DNA of 64,000 nt from Silybum marianum (taxonomy: Eukaryota; Streptophyta; Magnoliopsida; Asterales; Asteraceae). The stretch covers positions 4,218,501-4,282,500 of the forward strand of contig CM072535.1 in the NCBI GenBank assembly GCA_036898165.1, given 5' to 3'. This document shows, one piece after another, positions 23,939 to 34,130 of the stretch. The position numbers and the translations under genes are program-made. Under the pieces are notes generated by a model. The model was not told the DNA's origin. It saw nothing but the letters and a program-made list of their open reading frames with translations, and made no database searches. Within the stretch, counting starts at the first letter, position 1. Every line of letters starts with the position of its first letter.

Positions 23939-24960
23939 ATGTATAGCTCCGGATCCCTCACAAAACCTCCCACTTTATTAAGGGATGAATATACTCAATG
24001 GAAAATTCGCATGATCAACTTCCTTGAAGGTCTAGATCTTGATCTATATGCCTCCGTACTGAATGGTCCCTTTATTCTAGTTACTAACATTCCCAGGGTA
24101 CCTGCGACTACCACTACTGAAGAAATTTTAGCAATGCAGGTCCTAAAAGAAAGAAAGGATTAAAATGAAGACGACAAAAAGAAGAATGAGATTGATCAAA
24201 AAGCGAAGAGACTTCTCATTATGGAACATCCAAATGACATCTTTCAATCTTTGGATCAGTGTGCTTCAGCTAAGGATCTATGGGATCAGTTAGCCAATCA
24301 ACTTGAAGGAGGATCCAAGATGAAGAAGAATAGAAGAGCTCAAGCACTAAATGAGTACAATAATTTCCAAGCCCTTCCACAAGATACTCTTGAACAGACA
24401 TTTCATAGTTCAATACATTGATCAATCAATGTAAAAGATGTGACATCATTAGGTCACAAGAAGATAACAATGTTTTGTTCCTCAAACGTCTGAATCCTGA
24501 AGGTTCAAATTTGTCCATGTCACTACAAGCTAACCAAGATCTGGAACAATGGTCTTTACATGATGTGTTTGGAACTCTTCAAAGTCATGAGAAGGAAGTG
24601 GTGCTAAAGAAGGTAAGTGTTGGTGGTCCCTTGGCCCTAATATCTGAATCCAGAGGGTCAAGGAGGAGAAGTAGAGATTCTGAGAAGAAAGGGAAGACCA
24701 AAGCACTAATCTCAAAAGTTGATACCGAAGTTGGTTTCTCTGGATCAGAAGATGATGAGATAAACTCATTCGCTGAGTCACTGGCTCTTACTACCAGACA
24801 ATTCACAAGAAAATTTGGTAATCGTTCATTTCCAAGCAACAGGAAGTATGACAACAGAAATGAACGCCCTACTCCAGCCTATGTACCAAGACAAGAAGTT
24901 GCCAAAGTGGAAACGACAGAGGTTGTGCTGATGGAAGAGAAATTGAAAAAGAAGAATTAA
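23939..24960 (+). pseudogene. Copia gag (SIRE/Maximus-like), broken
   Basis: Starts at MYSSGSLTKPPTLLRDEYTQ, matching the plant copia Gag start (PP..F....W), and continues with KRLLIMEHPNDIFQSLDQ and AKDLWDQLANQLEGG of the UBN2 domain. A TAA at about 24163 and a stop near 24420 interrupt it. The last frame (24418-24960) covers the region before the zinc knuckle with SLALTTRQFTRKFGNR. Pol is absent: the element is cut at 25123, where a minus-strand element begins. Confidence 0.82.
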
Positions 24961-25123
24961 TCAATTTAGTTAAACTAGTTTACAACTGTCGCTGTTAGTA
25001 ACTGTCACAAATTACTTCCTACGTCATCCAAATTGATGTGCATTCAATAGCTCCTCTCAGAGTCCATGGCACTTTAACACTTTTCAAAGTGATCAACTTG
25101 TCAAGAAGTGTTATTTGGAGTCA

Positions 25124-25209
25124 TAAATAATGACTTTGATGACTTTGCACTTTGACCCTTCATGTCTTCAATATTTGTGATCTCGGATACAATCTTTTCA
25201 GACCTAACA
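25124..25209 (-). mobile_element. 3' LTR stub of the gag-only element
   Basis: These 86 bp match 29460-29545 essentially base for base (TAAATAATGACTTTGATGAC through CAGACCTAACA). The match stops abruptly at 25124, so the remaining ~300 bp of the LTR were deleted when it fused to the + strand copia remnant. The purine tract AATGGGGAGAT (minus strand, about 25210-25220) precedes it. Confidence 0.85.
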
Positions 25210-25389
25210 ATCTCCCCATTTGTATTCGAGATTACAATTCAGCAAATCAGCACTCTTTTGAAGACGATGAAATTTTGTCAACAAATCACTATTTTGATTT
25301 CTTTTGCTCCCCCTACGAATATGATCACTTGATAAGTTCCGTAGCTCCCCCTTAATATTAGCATGAAAAGAAAATCGAAGGAGCCGCGA

Positions 25390-25695
25390 TGTCGTAGGGT
25401 ATAAAACTTGTCGGGTCAAAAAGCATGTCGGGTTAGGTGATGTCGATAAAAAAGATCTCGGGCCAAGTAGATTCGACAAGAATTGATGTCGGGCCAAGAT
25501 GAATCGACGAAAATTTATGTCGGGTCTTAACCACTCGATAAGTCTTCAACACAAAATGATCTCGGGTCAAGTTGAATCGATGAAAATTTATGTCGGGTCT
25601 TAAGCACTCAATAAGTCTTCAACACAAAATGATCTCGGGTCAAGTTGAATCGATGTAAGAAGATGTCGGGCCCAAGAAATTTTGTCGGGTCTTTG
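25390..25695. repeat. 31-bp degenerate repeat array, left of gag
   Basis: About nine units of 31 bp or a longer 42-bp version, beginning T(G/C)TCGGG(T/C)C and ending with TCGAY(A/G)AAAATTTA. Two adjacent compound units repeat with a 73-bp period (25538 and 25611). Related units lie at 28320-28625 in the same orientation. Confidence 0.8.
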
Positions 25696-26771
25696 ATATA
25701 CCTTTTCTCCCTCATAATGGGCATTTGTCTTTGATACTTTTTCTCCCCCTCAGAATGATAAGGAGAATCCGAAGCATTATGAACAATCAAAGACAATAAG
25801 TGCAAATATGATCAAATGTAAATATGGAATATCGGGTAATGGGCTAATAGACAGAAGCACATGTAGCAACTGTTATCGCTTAATCAAAAATAAATTTAAT
25901 TAAGTGGCCTATATTCAGTGTTGGCAGCGGGTTGGCACTGATAGGACTTCCAGTTATCACAGAAGTAAGTTATGAAACTAACTTCTCAAACTGTTCCGAC
26001 ATAAACACAAAGATATGCAATGTGAATCACAAAGACTCGTGCAATGTGTAGAAAGAATTTATGCATTAAATGCTAATTTTAAGGCTCAAAAATGTGAAAA
26101 TACATTTCACAGACTCAATGTGTATTGAATGTGAAGTTCGAAGACCGGAGGTGTGTCTTCCTTTTTCAATATCTTAATCTTCCTAGTGAAGAAAAGATAG
26201 CAGATATGCTAATTCTCCGTGATATATGAAACAAATATCTTTTGTGAGATACTTGAGTAGTTGGGTGGGGTGACACGAGTTATCGACATTGGGTCCATGT
26301 CTAGTTCAATATTCATCTCCAAAGAATCGAGAATGAATAGATTATGTGGCTACCCGGATAACTGTTTAGGTTTGGTAAAGACCAAATATTTTCTTTTAAG
26401 TCTTGTCACACTTTCGCATTTTTCTTTTATCTCACAAGCACTCAATTTTAAACATACCCTTTCAAAATATATCTAACCTAGAGATGTGTTTCATGGGTAG
26501 GTCCTTCCGGCTTCGGTTTGACCATTGAAACGTCTAAATCCTATCACACAAAGAGTTAAAACATTAAAGTCCGAGTTCTGAACTGAAGTATTCAGAAGTC
26601 ATAATGCAATGTAAAACGGGTTAAGAGCAGGTCCATAGCTGAGATACTATGAAGCTAATTAAATGGTAAAAATGTGATACTCCCCTTAAATGTAGCATAA
26701 CCTTTTGAAAGATTGTCATGTGATGTGAATATTCTGAATTTGGACCACACATGACATACCTACAAAACAGA
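25696..26771 (-). other. 3' untranslated part of the gag-only element
   Basis: No coding frame with recognisable similarity. It lies where pol would be expected in an autonomous copia element, between the gag stop codon and the left repeat array. Confidence 0.5.
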
Positions 26772-28220
26772 TTAAAAAGATTTTGATACCCAAGTTTTGT
26801 TGGGTCCTCGGAGATTAGCTTTAGATGCAATAAATGGGGAAGTGGGGATACTGTAAGTACCATACCATTTATGATTGAAATTTTGATTGACAAAATCATT
26901 TGTTCCACATGTAGAACAACAAATCTTTGTGGCACTTAGACTAATTAGCTGATTGATAGATTTGACAAAATAAGGCAAATTAGTCTTGGAAACAAATGAT
27001 CTTGTATCAACTACAGGAGATGTATGTGACATGTTTCCAACACTATCATCTGTAGTTGATTTCTTCCTCCAAACCATTTTAAACTTCTTAGAATTACCGG
27101 AATTAGCAACAAAATCATTTTGAAACTGATTAGAGTTATGAGTTCGAGAATTTGAAAAACTATATGATTTGGAGCTGTTAGAATAACTATTTGATTTAAT
27201 ACTTGAAGAACAGTTATTCTTACAGATAGGAGAAAGAGGAGTTTGCTTTGAACTTGAAGTAGAATCAGAATCATGAGGAAAAATCAAATTTTCAAGATCA
27301 TCTAACTCCGCATTTAAATGTTCGGGAGTAAGTTGTTTGACTGATTCTGAATTCATTTGTTTTTGTTTTGAAAGTTCGTTTTCAAGTTCTTTGATCTTGC
27401 AGGATAAATCATCTCTTTCTTTTGTGACCAAATCATATTTATTTTTAAATTCAGATCTCAAATTCTTTTCAGTTACAAGAGTTGTTTCTAAAACAGATAA
27501 TTTGTTTGAAAGTTTGTAAATTTTATTTTCAAAGACTTGCTTCTCTTTGTCAAAATCTTTTTCCATATTTTTGCTTTTAGCAATGATCAAACTACATTTC
27601 TTGATTAAATTCGTTTTCTCAGTTTTAAACGCATTTCTTTCATCTTTCAAAAGCTTTTCAAGATTAGAAATTTGTTTTGAAAACTCCTGACTTTTTGTTT
27701 TAGATGAATTTCTTTCTAAAATCACAATTTGCTGAAAATCTGACACTTGTTTAGAAAGTTTTTGAATGGTCAATTCACAAGTGTTAATTTTTCTTTCAAA
27801 ATCTTTTCGTTCAGACTCAAATTTGTGTTTCTCATCAGAAGTTAAAATCCTTTCTTTCTCATATTTCAAAAATTCAATTAATTTTCTTTTAAGGACCACA
27901 CTATAAGTCTCATGATCTATAAACTTTTCTAACTCAGAAATTTGGTTTTTCAGATCAAAATTTATTTTTATCAGATTTGTCTTTTTGCAAAACTCTTCAT
28001 ATGTATAATATTTAGTTCTAGAATACTCGGTGAGTTGTTGCTCCAAAAATTCATTTTGATTTTGCAAAACTTTTCTTGATTCTTCTGAGTTATTAAATCT
28101 AGATTTGAGATAGACATGTTTTCTTAAAAGTTCATCCAACACTTGCATGTTATTTGTGTGTCTGGTTTCAAGTTCAGAGATTTTTGCATTTAGCTCAGAG
28201 ATTTGGTTTTGAGAACTCAT
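26772..28220 (-). CDS. Coiled-coil Gag-like protein of the pol-less LTR element
   Basis: A single open frame of 482 codons, unusually intact for this window. Residues 1-300 are a near-continuous coiled coil rich in Lys, Glu, Ser and Leu heptads. Residues 315-375 are Ser/Asn-rich and low complexity. The C-terminus has ICCSTCGTNDF and ends with LRGPNKTWVSKSF, resembling the GPK..WVPK end of SIRE/Maximus-type copia Gag. No complete CCHC knuckle is visible. The upstream frame 28195-28467 overlaps its start and may be the N-terminal Gag part after a shift. It would form particles or bind element RNA; this is inferred from position and C-terminal motif. Confidence 0.65.
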   Translation of the reverse strand: MSSQNQISELNAKISELETRHTNNMQVLDELLRKHVYLKSRFNNSEESRKVLQNQNEFLEQQLTEYSRTKYYTYEEFCKKTNLIKINFDLKNQISELEKFIDHETYSVVLKRKLIEFLKYEKERILTSDEKHKFESERKDFERKINTCELTIQKLSKQVSDFQQIVILERNSSKTKSQEFSKQISNLEKLLKDERNAFKTEKTNLIKKCSLIIAKSKNMEKDFDKEKQVFENKIYKLSNKLSVLETTLVTEKNLRSEFKNKYDLVTKERDDLSCKIKELENELSKQKQMNSESVKQLTPEHLNAELDDLENLIFPHDSDSTSSSKQTPLSPICKNNCSSSIKSNSYSNSSKSYSFSNSRTHNSNQFQNDFVANSGNSKKFKMVWRKKSTTDDSVGNMSHTSPVVDTRSFVSKTNLPYFVKSINQLISLSATKICCSTCGTNDFVNQNFNHKWYGTYSIPTSPFIASKANLRGPNKTWVSKSF

Positions 28221-28319
28221 CGTGAAAGCACGAGTTACCTGATAAAGTGATCTCGATCGGTGAGTTTTTTGGAAATTTTCTGAGTTTTCTTCGGAAAACA
28301 GAAGGTGTTTCTCGATAGG

Positions 28320-28625
28320 GAAGGGTTCGACAAAAATTTATGATGGGTTTGACTGGATTGACAAGATTTCTTGTCGGGTCAAGAAGACTCGATAAAAAAA
28401 AATTTGTCGGGTGTAATCGGATCGACAAAAAATTATGTCGGGAAAAAACAAAATCAATTTTAACCAAAGATGTCGATTACTAATGACCCGATAACAAAAA
28501 TTGTTGATTGAAGGGGCTCGATAAAAATTTCTTGGATGAAAACAGAATCGATAAGAAATTATATCGATTACTATTGACTCGATAACAAAGGTTGTCGATT
28601 GAAGAGGACTCGATAAAAACTCAAG
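28320..28625. repeat. 31-bp degenerate repeat array, right of gag
   Basis: About nine units with ~31-bp spacing, e.g. TGTCGGGTCAAGAAGACTCG followed by ATAAAAA, and later units changed to TGTCGATTACTAATGACCCG followed by ATAAC. Same core and orientation as the array at 25390-25695. It occupies the leader between the primer site and gag. Confidence 0.78.
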
Positions 28626-29144
28626 GTTATCTAATCTGAATTTTCTTTAACTGGTAAATCAGAAATCAAAAACAAAGGGTTCTTGACTAAAAAGAACAAG
28701 TCTTTTTATGGACAAGAATAACTAAGTTCTCGAGTTTCTTATTTGTTCAGTCAAGAATAAAAACCAAAATTACTAAAGTTTATGATTTTTACTTAAGAAT
28801 TCTTTAGTAATAAAAGCTGCAAGAGTCACAAGTTCTGAGTTTTCTTATGTAAAGAGTTTCAAAAGTAATCAAAATAAACTAGAATAATTTTAAATCAAAA
28901 CAAATTAAATAGTTTGAATAAAAATCAAGTTTATTGAACTTTGAATCGACAATAATTTAAATTAAACTAGGATATGGTTTTATCGAGTAAAAAGAATAGA
29001 TGGAAAAGCAAAACTGGAATTATATGAAGTTTTATCGGGTGAAGAGTAATATGTGAGAATCGAAAAAAACTCAAGAATCAGAAATCGAGAATTTACCTTA
29101 TTTTCTTGTGATTGCTCAGAAATTTGCCAAAACTCAGATCGCAG

Positions 29145-29158
29145 GCTCTGATACCAAT
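29145..29158 (-). other. Primer-binding site of the gag-only element
   Basis: Minus strand reads ATTGGTATCAGAGC directly after the LTR end GGATCCACA, complementary to tRNA-iMet. Confidence 0.9.
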
Positions 29159-29545
29159 TGTGGATCCCAGATAATCAGGTAATCGTATGAATGTGTGCAT
29201 GAACACGAAGAACACTTCTAATATTTATGAAGATCCGAAGTCGGATATCTAACTTGTATTGAATATCGGTTACAATGATATTATCTAATATGCTCTCTCT
29301 AGAATGATATGAATTAACGTTCTATTTAATTGCTGGCCCTAATCCTCTATTTATATGTATAGGAAATACGGTATAAGGAAACTAGGAGATTAAGGCATTA
29401 TATACTTGCCTTATTTACAAAAAGGAATGTTTCCTTATATTTAAACATTAAACATTTCCTAAATAATGACTTTGATGACTTTGCACTTTGACCCTTCATG
29501 TCTTCAATATTTGTGATCTCGGATACAATCTTTTCAGACCTAACA
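29159..29545 (-). mobile_element. 5' LTR of the gag-only element
   Basis: 387 bp, TGTTAGGTCTG...GGGATCCACA on the minus strand, with a TATAAATAGAGG promoter motif (about 29347-29358). Its first 86 bp recur as the 3' LTR stub at 25124. Confidence 0.85.
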
Positions 29546-30408
29546 AAGAATTAATATTATAAGACATAAAGGTCTTCAAAAAGTCTTCTAAAGCTTTCCT
29601 CTTCAGATTACAACAAGTCTAGTTAAGCTCCTGTTTCCACAGCTGAATCCATTAAGCCCGTCAAAAAGCCAAAAACCAACAGCCAGCAATGCTGTATGAA
29701 TGCTGTGTAACACTGTACTATCCAAAACACCAAAACAAGCCTATAAATGGTACTAAAACAGATAAATCACAACTTTTAGCTTCATGACACAACAAATGGA
29801 AAACAAGAGAATAAAAGACTCAAAGTAGGGACATAGAAGTAAGATAAGCTATCCTAAAGGTATAAAATGGGTGCTTAAACATTGATTTCTCAATGGTTAT
29901 CAAGTGTCCACTCCAGTACTATCCGAGTGGCACTCCAAGAAAATGAAAACAAAATACACAGAAAACTCTGAGTGAACACTTCAGAGTGCCTACTCCACAA
30001 AAAGAAAAATATTCAAATAAAACCCAGAAGTTCACAATTCTAAATGTGATAAGTTCTTAAAAAAATAGAATAAGAGAATTTTCCTCTCAAATAAAAATGC
30101 ATGATCTAAGGTCAAAACAAGTTTGGGGGAAAACATTGCATAACAATGAGAATGGACTTTAAAAACTCATCCAAAGTCCTATCGATCAAATTTTGGCAAA
30201 TAAGTGATGATTTTGGAATATTGGGAAAGTGGCCACTTCGATCATGAATTCAAAAGTGCATCGTTGGTGACATCAAAGTTCATTCATCCACAACATTTTC
30301 GTTAAGGTCCTTCAAGCTTATTGCATTTTCTTTTTTTATTTCATTGAGCCTTTTTCTATTTGTCATTTTTATTACTTGGGGACAAGTAATGATTTAAGTT
30401 TGGGGGTA
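29546..30408 (+). mobile_element. 3' untranslated part of a gypsy element
   Basis: No coding frame. It ends in the polypurine-like AAGTTTGGGGGTA (30396-30408) directly before an LTR start, the layout of Tat/Athila-type gypsy elements, so it is probably the 3' non-coding end of one such + strand element. Confidence 0.5.
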
Positions 30409-31295
30409 TGATAACTCCATATTTTAGAGTTATTATATACCTTTTATTCCCATTTTATTTAGTCACTTGCGGCCGTTTTGCCTTCTAAACCTTCCTTTTT
30501 GGTCTAAAATAATTGTTTGAGCTATTTGTGAGTACTTTCATGTCTTGGAACCATTTATGGCAATTTTACATCAAAAATCGTATTTTCATCGGAACTGGTA
30601 CCCAGAGTGACCACTCCGCCATTCAGATTCAGCCATTAGATTAAGCCAACTGTTAGAGGCCTTCTAGGTGTTGCATGAGAGACATAAAAGCTGGACAGGT
30701 GGCTCTCTAAATCTACTTTCTGCTGAATGTTGAGAAGGAGACAAGAAAGTATGCCAAAAATGTTATTTTATTCTAAAGTAACTTTTTTGGCAAAATTTGC
30801 TTTACTCCATGGATTTTTTTGCTTCTTCTTTGTGCAATGACCCTTGTGCAACTCTTGTACATGTTTCTAAGCCTACTATATAAAGGCTTAAAGCATTTAC
30901 TCCAAGGCATTGAATTCTCATTCACTTTTCATATCTAGAGAGAATAATTAGATAATTTAGATAAATTTTAGAGAGAGAAAGTAGTTTAGCATTTATTTTT
31001 CTGTCTTTAATTTCCAGCAAGTAGTGTAATTTTATCTTTAGTAATTTATTTTAACTGCAGTAATTTAGTTTATAGCTGTGTACTGCAGTGTCAACGAAAG
31101 TGAGCACTGCAACTCTCCAGTTTAATTCTAAATCTTTTTAGTTTGGATTCTTGCAGTATTTTATCTTCTGTTTTCTACTCTTTTCCAGTCATGAACTAAG
31201 TTAATTTTGAGATGTAGAAAATGAGAAGTACCCGGACTTTATGTAAAATTCTTGAGTAGTTTTTATATATATGTTTACCCCTTTTCGATTTGGTC
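30409..31295 (+). mobile_element. Gypsy-type 3' LTR (end unclear)
   Basis: Begins TGATAACTCC after a purine tract. It has a TATA box (CTATATAAAGG, about 30877-30887) followed by a likely transcription start region. The 3' end is not defined; similarity to a SULTR1 intron begins at about 31308. Confidence 0.55.
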
Positions 31296-31307
31296 ATTCA
31301 TTGTTCG

Positions 31308-31580
31308 ATAAACTACATTGTGTTTTATTTTTATTTTCTAAAGAGAGAAATTAAAGAGTTTAATTACTTACACCATGATGCATTGAGTGAAAACCCGATG
31401 TCATTACAGAAACAATATTAGTACTCTTTGTGAAATACTTGATGCCAAGAAAACCCTTGAGTTGTTGAGGGCAATGGTGATGGCCAATGGTGATGGAAGC
31501 TCCACCCATAAAGCCGACAACAGTAGCATGCGCGAAAGGAAGGTTGTTTCATAAAACCCTTGAGTTGTTGAAGGAGGGCT
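31308..31580 (-). pseudogene. Copied fragment of SULTR1 (exon 4 plus intron 4)
   Basis: Read on the minus strand, 31530-31372 matches SULTR1 exon 4 (CATGCT...GTCGG, TTTATGGGTGGAGC, CAACAACTCAAGGGTTTTCT, ACAAAGAGTAC), with the same GTAAGTA donor at 31371. Then 31371-31308 matches the start of intron 4 (TTAATTTCTCTCTTTAGAAA, AATGTAGTTTAT). Intron retention shows a DNA-level copy, not a retrocopy. It has a small internal duplication (CCATCACCATTG) and a second scrambled piece at 31552-31580. It cannot encode a transporter. Confidence 0.9.
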
Positions 31581-32021
31581 TTAGCCTGCTTATGTTCCTT
31601 CACGCACGTGCGCATTGTGGTCTCTAGCCTTTTGGTTGATCATCTGAACGACACTGCTATGCATCATAAACCCTAGATTACCAAAATACAGTCACTGTTC
31701 ATCTCCCTCTCAATCATCCAACATCGAATTGACCTTCTAATTTGAACAATCAAGGTATGAATTGCAATCCATTGCGTTTACATCAGATACTCTCAATTCT
31801 TCATCAATTTCTTTACTTTTCTTTCATCATCTTGTTGGGTACCATCAAAAAATCATTTGTGTTCTTGCTTTTCCTAATCATTTTCCATATTTAACTTCAT
31901 GTTCTCCCTATTTTTATTATCATTCTTCAAGAATCTTGATTGCCCTTATCCCAAAAACCTCACCTTTTTTCTTTGTTTTCTTCTAGGAAAATTGTCGAAA
32001 GTTAGAGTCGGGTTTTGCAAT
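31581..32021. other. Unassigned sequence between captured gene pieces
   Basis: No domain recognised. It may include more of the ARF locus upstream of the exon at 32022, such as intron, but nothing is conclusive. Confidence 0.4.
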
Positions 32022-32251
32022 GGAAAATTGGCTAAAGACCTCCATGGAGTGGAATGGAAATTTAGACACATTTATAGAGGTGATTTTCATCATTTAATTC
32101 ACAATTTATCATCTTTTTGATCGATTAATCTCAATTCGCAAACTGGGTGTGTGTTTTCAGATCAACCAAGGCAACATTTGCTTACCACAAGGTGGAGCAT
32201 TTTCGTAAGTCAGAAGAATCTTGTTTCTGGGGATACAGTTCTATTTTTAAG
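32022..32251 (+). pseudogene. Auxin response factor (ARF) B3-domain fragment
   Basis: Two exon pieces. 32022-32079 encodes KLAKDLHGVEWKFRHIYR and is followed by a GT donor. After an 81-bp intron ending TTTTCAG, 32161-32251 encodes QPRQHLLTTRWSIFVSQKN, then LVSGDTVLFL, and meets a GTATCT donor. These are the conserved core of the ARF B3 DNA-binding domain, which binds TGTCTC auxin-response elements, with the phase-1 intron preserved. Neighbouring ARF exons are absent, so this is a genomic fragment. Confidence 0.9.
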
Positions 32252-32766
32252 GTATCTAATATAGCATTCAATCTTAACTACATGCATCTTTTTTAGATAT
32301 ATATATGTCATATAATCAATATGTTTAAACAAGAAATAAAGAAAATATCAGTGCTAATTTGTTGAGACACCAAGAAAAACAAGATTCCAACTTGGAAAAT
32401 CCCCAACTTTTTGTTGGTGGATTGTTTCGTTGAAATTAAGATAAGGAAAAAAGGGTTTAAAAAATTATATATATGGAAAGCATCAAAAAAATGTATTACG
32501 GTGGTAATGTGTATAGATACAAAGAAATTGGGATTGTCTCTTGTAAAACACATTTAGATACCGATAAAATTAGCTTTTCTATTTTTATCTATCTTCAAAG
32601 GTATTTGATAACAAGTAGTTCATTCATATTGCTTTATTGATACGTATCATAATATGCTTCAAGTTATAATACATGTAATATAGGCATCTACAAAGTAATC
32701 CTTCGACATATGTTGCTTGAGTGTTATCTTATCCAAAAATCATACTGGTAAAGGATTTTTAAATGC
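32252..32766. other. Non-coding, perhaps remaining ARF intron
   Basis: AT-rich, continues from the ARF donor site without a recognisable next exon. Confidence 0.4.
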
Positions 32767-32769
32767 TTA

Positions 32770-33155
32770 GAGCATCTTCAACAGCTATTGTAAAATAGAA
32801 AATTGGAGAATTTTAGCAATTTAAGTGCTCCTAACAGCTATGGTATATCAATTGCTAAAATAGAAAAAAAAGGAAAAAAGAGAAGAAAAATCTCTAAATT
32901 TAGAGAATCTCTAAAAATATATAGAAGAGAGAGAAACAATATTTTAATTATATTCAACCAATCAAAATAATTGAAGTTAAGTGTGAAGGAGAGATAAATA
33001 ATATTTTATTAAATGATGAAATATTTTATTAATATTGTTAATGATAAAGTTGTTAAAATAAAGTAGCTGTTGAAGTTGGATGCAAATTATTATAGAGATT
33101 TTGACTTTTAATATGTTATTTTAGAAAAAAATTACGATAGTTGTTGGAGATGCTC
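32770..33155. mobile_element. Tourist-like (PIF/Harbinger) MITE
   Basis: TIRs GAGCATCTTCAACAGCTAT and ATAGTTGTTGGAGATGCTC bound 386 bp and are flanked by a TTA target duplication (32767-32769 and 33156-33158). The GAGCATCTCCAA-type terminus and TTA target are hallmarks of PIF/Harbinger MITEs. Confidence 0.9.
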
Positions 33156-33287
33156 TTACAACATTGTATTTCAAACTTTAATCTCCTTCTATCATATGGT
33201 TGAAATTTCACTATCTTTTGCTATATAACTTGTAACTTTAAAAATATCATGTTCTAGGTAAAACTACAAATTGATCATCTTAATGTG

Positions 33288-33365
33288 CATCCAAGGATGG
33301 AGATCCCTTCTTATTACCCTTCTCACCATAATTTCACTTCTCACGGGAACCCAACCCTGTTGAGT
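33288..33365. repeat. GGATGGAGATCCC unit next to a foldback MITE
   Basis: A ~75-bp sequence from AAGGATGGAGATCCCTT to GGAACCCAACCCTGT. It recurs inverted at about 62468-62545, beside another copy of the same foldback MITE, and may belong to a longer form of that element. Confidence 0.7.
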
Positions 33366-33408
33366 TTTATATCTATATCTATATCTATATCTATATATAT
33401 AAAGCAAA

Positions 33409-33900
33409 GTTCAAATGCGAACTCAAATTTGGTTGTGAACATGAATACAAATGAGAGCGCGACACGTGTCTGAATGTAATTTATTCAGACTGAATAATCA
33501 AAGAAATATTCAGACCGAATAAAACCGAATATAGTGTTTATTCAGTCTGAATAATGCTTATTTAGACTGAATAATCAAACACTATATTCAGACTGAATAA
33601 ACACTATATTCGGTTTTATTCGGTCTGAATATTTTTTTGATTATTCAGTCTGAATATTTTTTTGATTATTCAGTCTGAATAATTTATATTCAGACCAAAT
33701 AAAACTGAATATAATTGTTTATTCAGTCCGAATAATGCTTATTTAGACTGGATAATCAAACACTATATTTAGTTTTATTCGGTCTAAATATTTTCTTCAT
33801 TATTCAGTCTGAATATGACACGTGTCTCACTCTCATTTGTCTTCACGTTTACAACCAAATTTGAGTACGTTCACAACCAAATTTGAGTTCTCATTTGAAC
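33409..33900. mobile_element. Foldback MITE, family 1 (complete)
   Basis: Left arm GTTCAAATGCGAACTCAAAT ... ATGAGAGCGCGACACGTGTC and right arm with the complement, ending TTCTCATTTGAAC. The centre is made of repeated ATTCAGACTGAATA palindromes. Inserted between (TATC)n/(TA)n and (TA)n microsatellites. Both arms carry the G-box palindrome GACACGTGTC (33460 and 33813 areas). Confidence 0.88.
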
Positions 33901-33932
33901 CTCCCATATATATATATATATATATATATATA

Positions 33933-34105
33933 GGGGGGAGGAATCAAATGAGAACCACCCTCCTTAAAGGAACAAAGGAACAAATTGTGGACCATATATG
34001 ATGTGGGTCCCATATAATATTAAATCATTTATAATTTAATATGATTTAATATTATGTGGGACCCACATCACATGTGATCCACAAGTACTGTCCCTTTGTT
34101 CCTTT
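33933..34105. mobile_element. Foldback MITE, family 2, copy 1
   Basis: GGGGGGAGGAATCAAATGAG opens the element. AAAGGAACAAAGGAACA and GATGTGGGTCCC are mirrored by GGGACCCACATC and TTTGTTCCTTTA. Flanked by (TA)n on both sides. Confidence 0.85.
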
Positions 34106-34130
34106 ATATATATATATATATATTCTGTCA

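Larger units (their letters stand above)
25124..29545 (-). mobile_element. Pol-less LTR element with gag only (TR-GAG-like)
   Basis: A minus-strand element: 5' LTR 29159-29545, primer site, long leader, coiled-coil gag ORF, 3' untranslated part, polypurine tract and an 86-bp stub of the 3' LTR (25124-25209) identical to the start of the 5' LTR. The 3.95-kb internal region has no protease, integrase or RT. Such gag-only elements are known as TR-GAGs and depend on pol from autonomous copia relatives. Arrays of a 31-bp repeat flank the gag on both sides. Confidence 0.72.
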
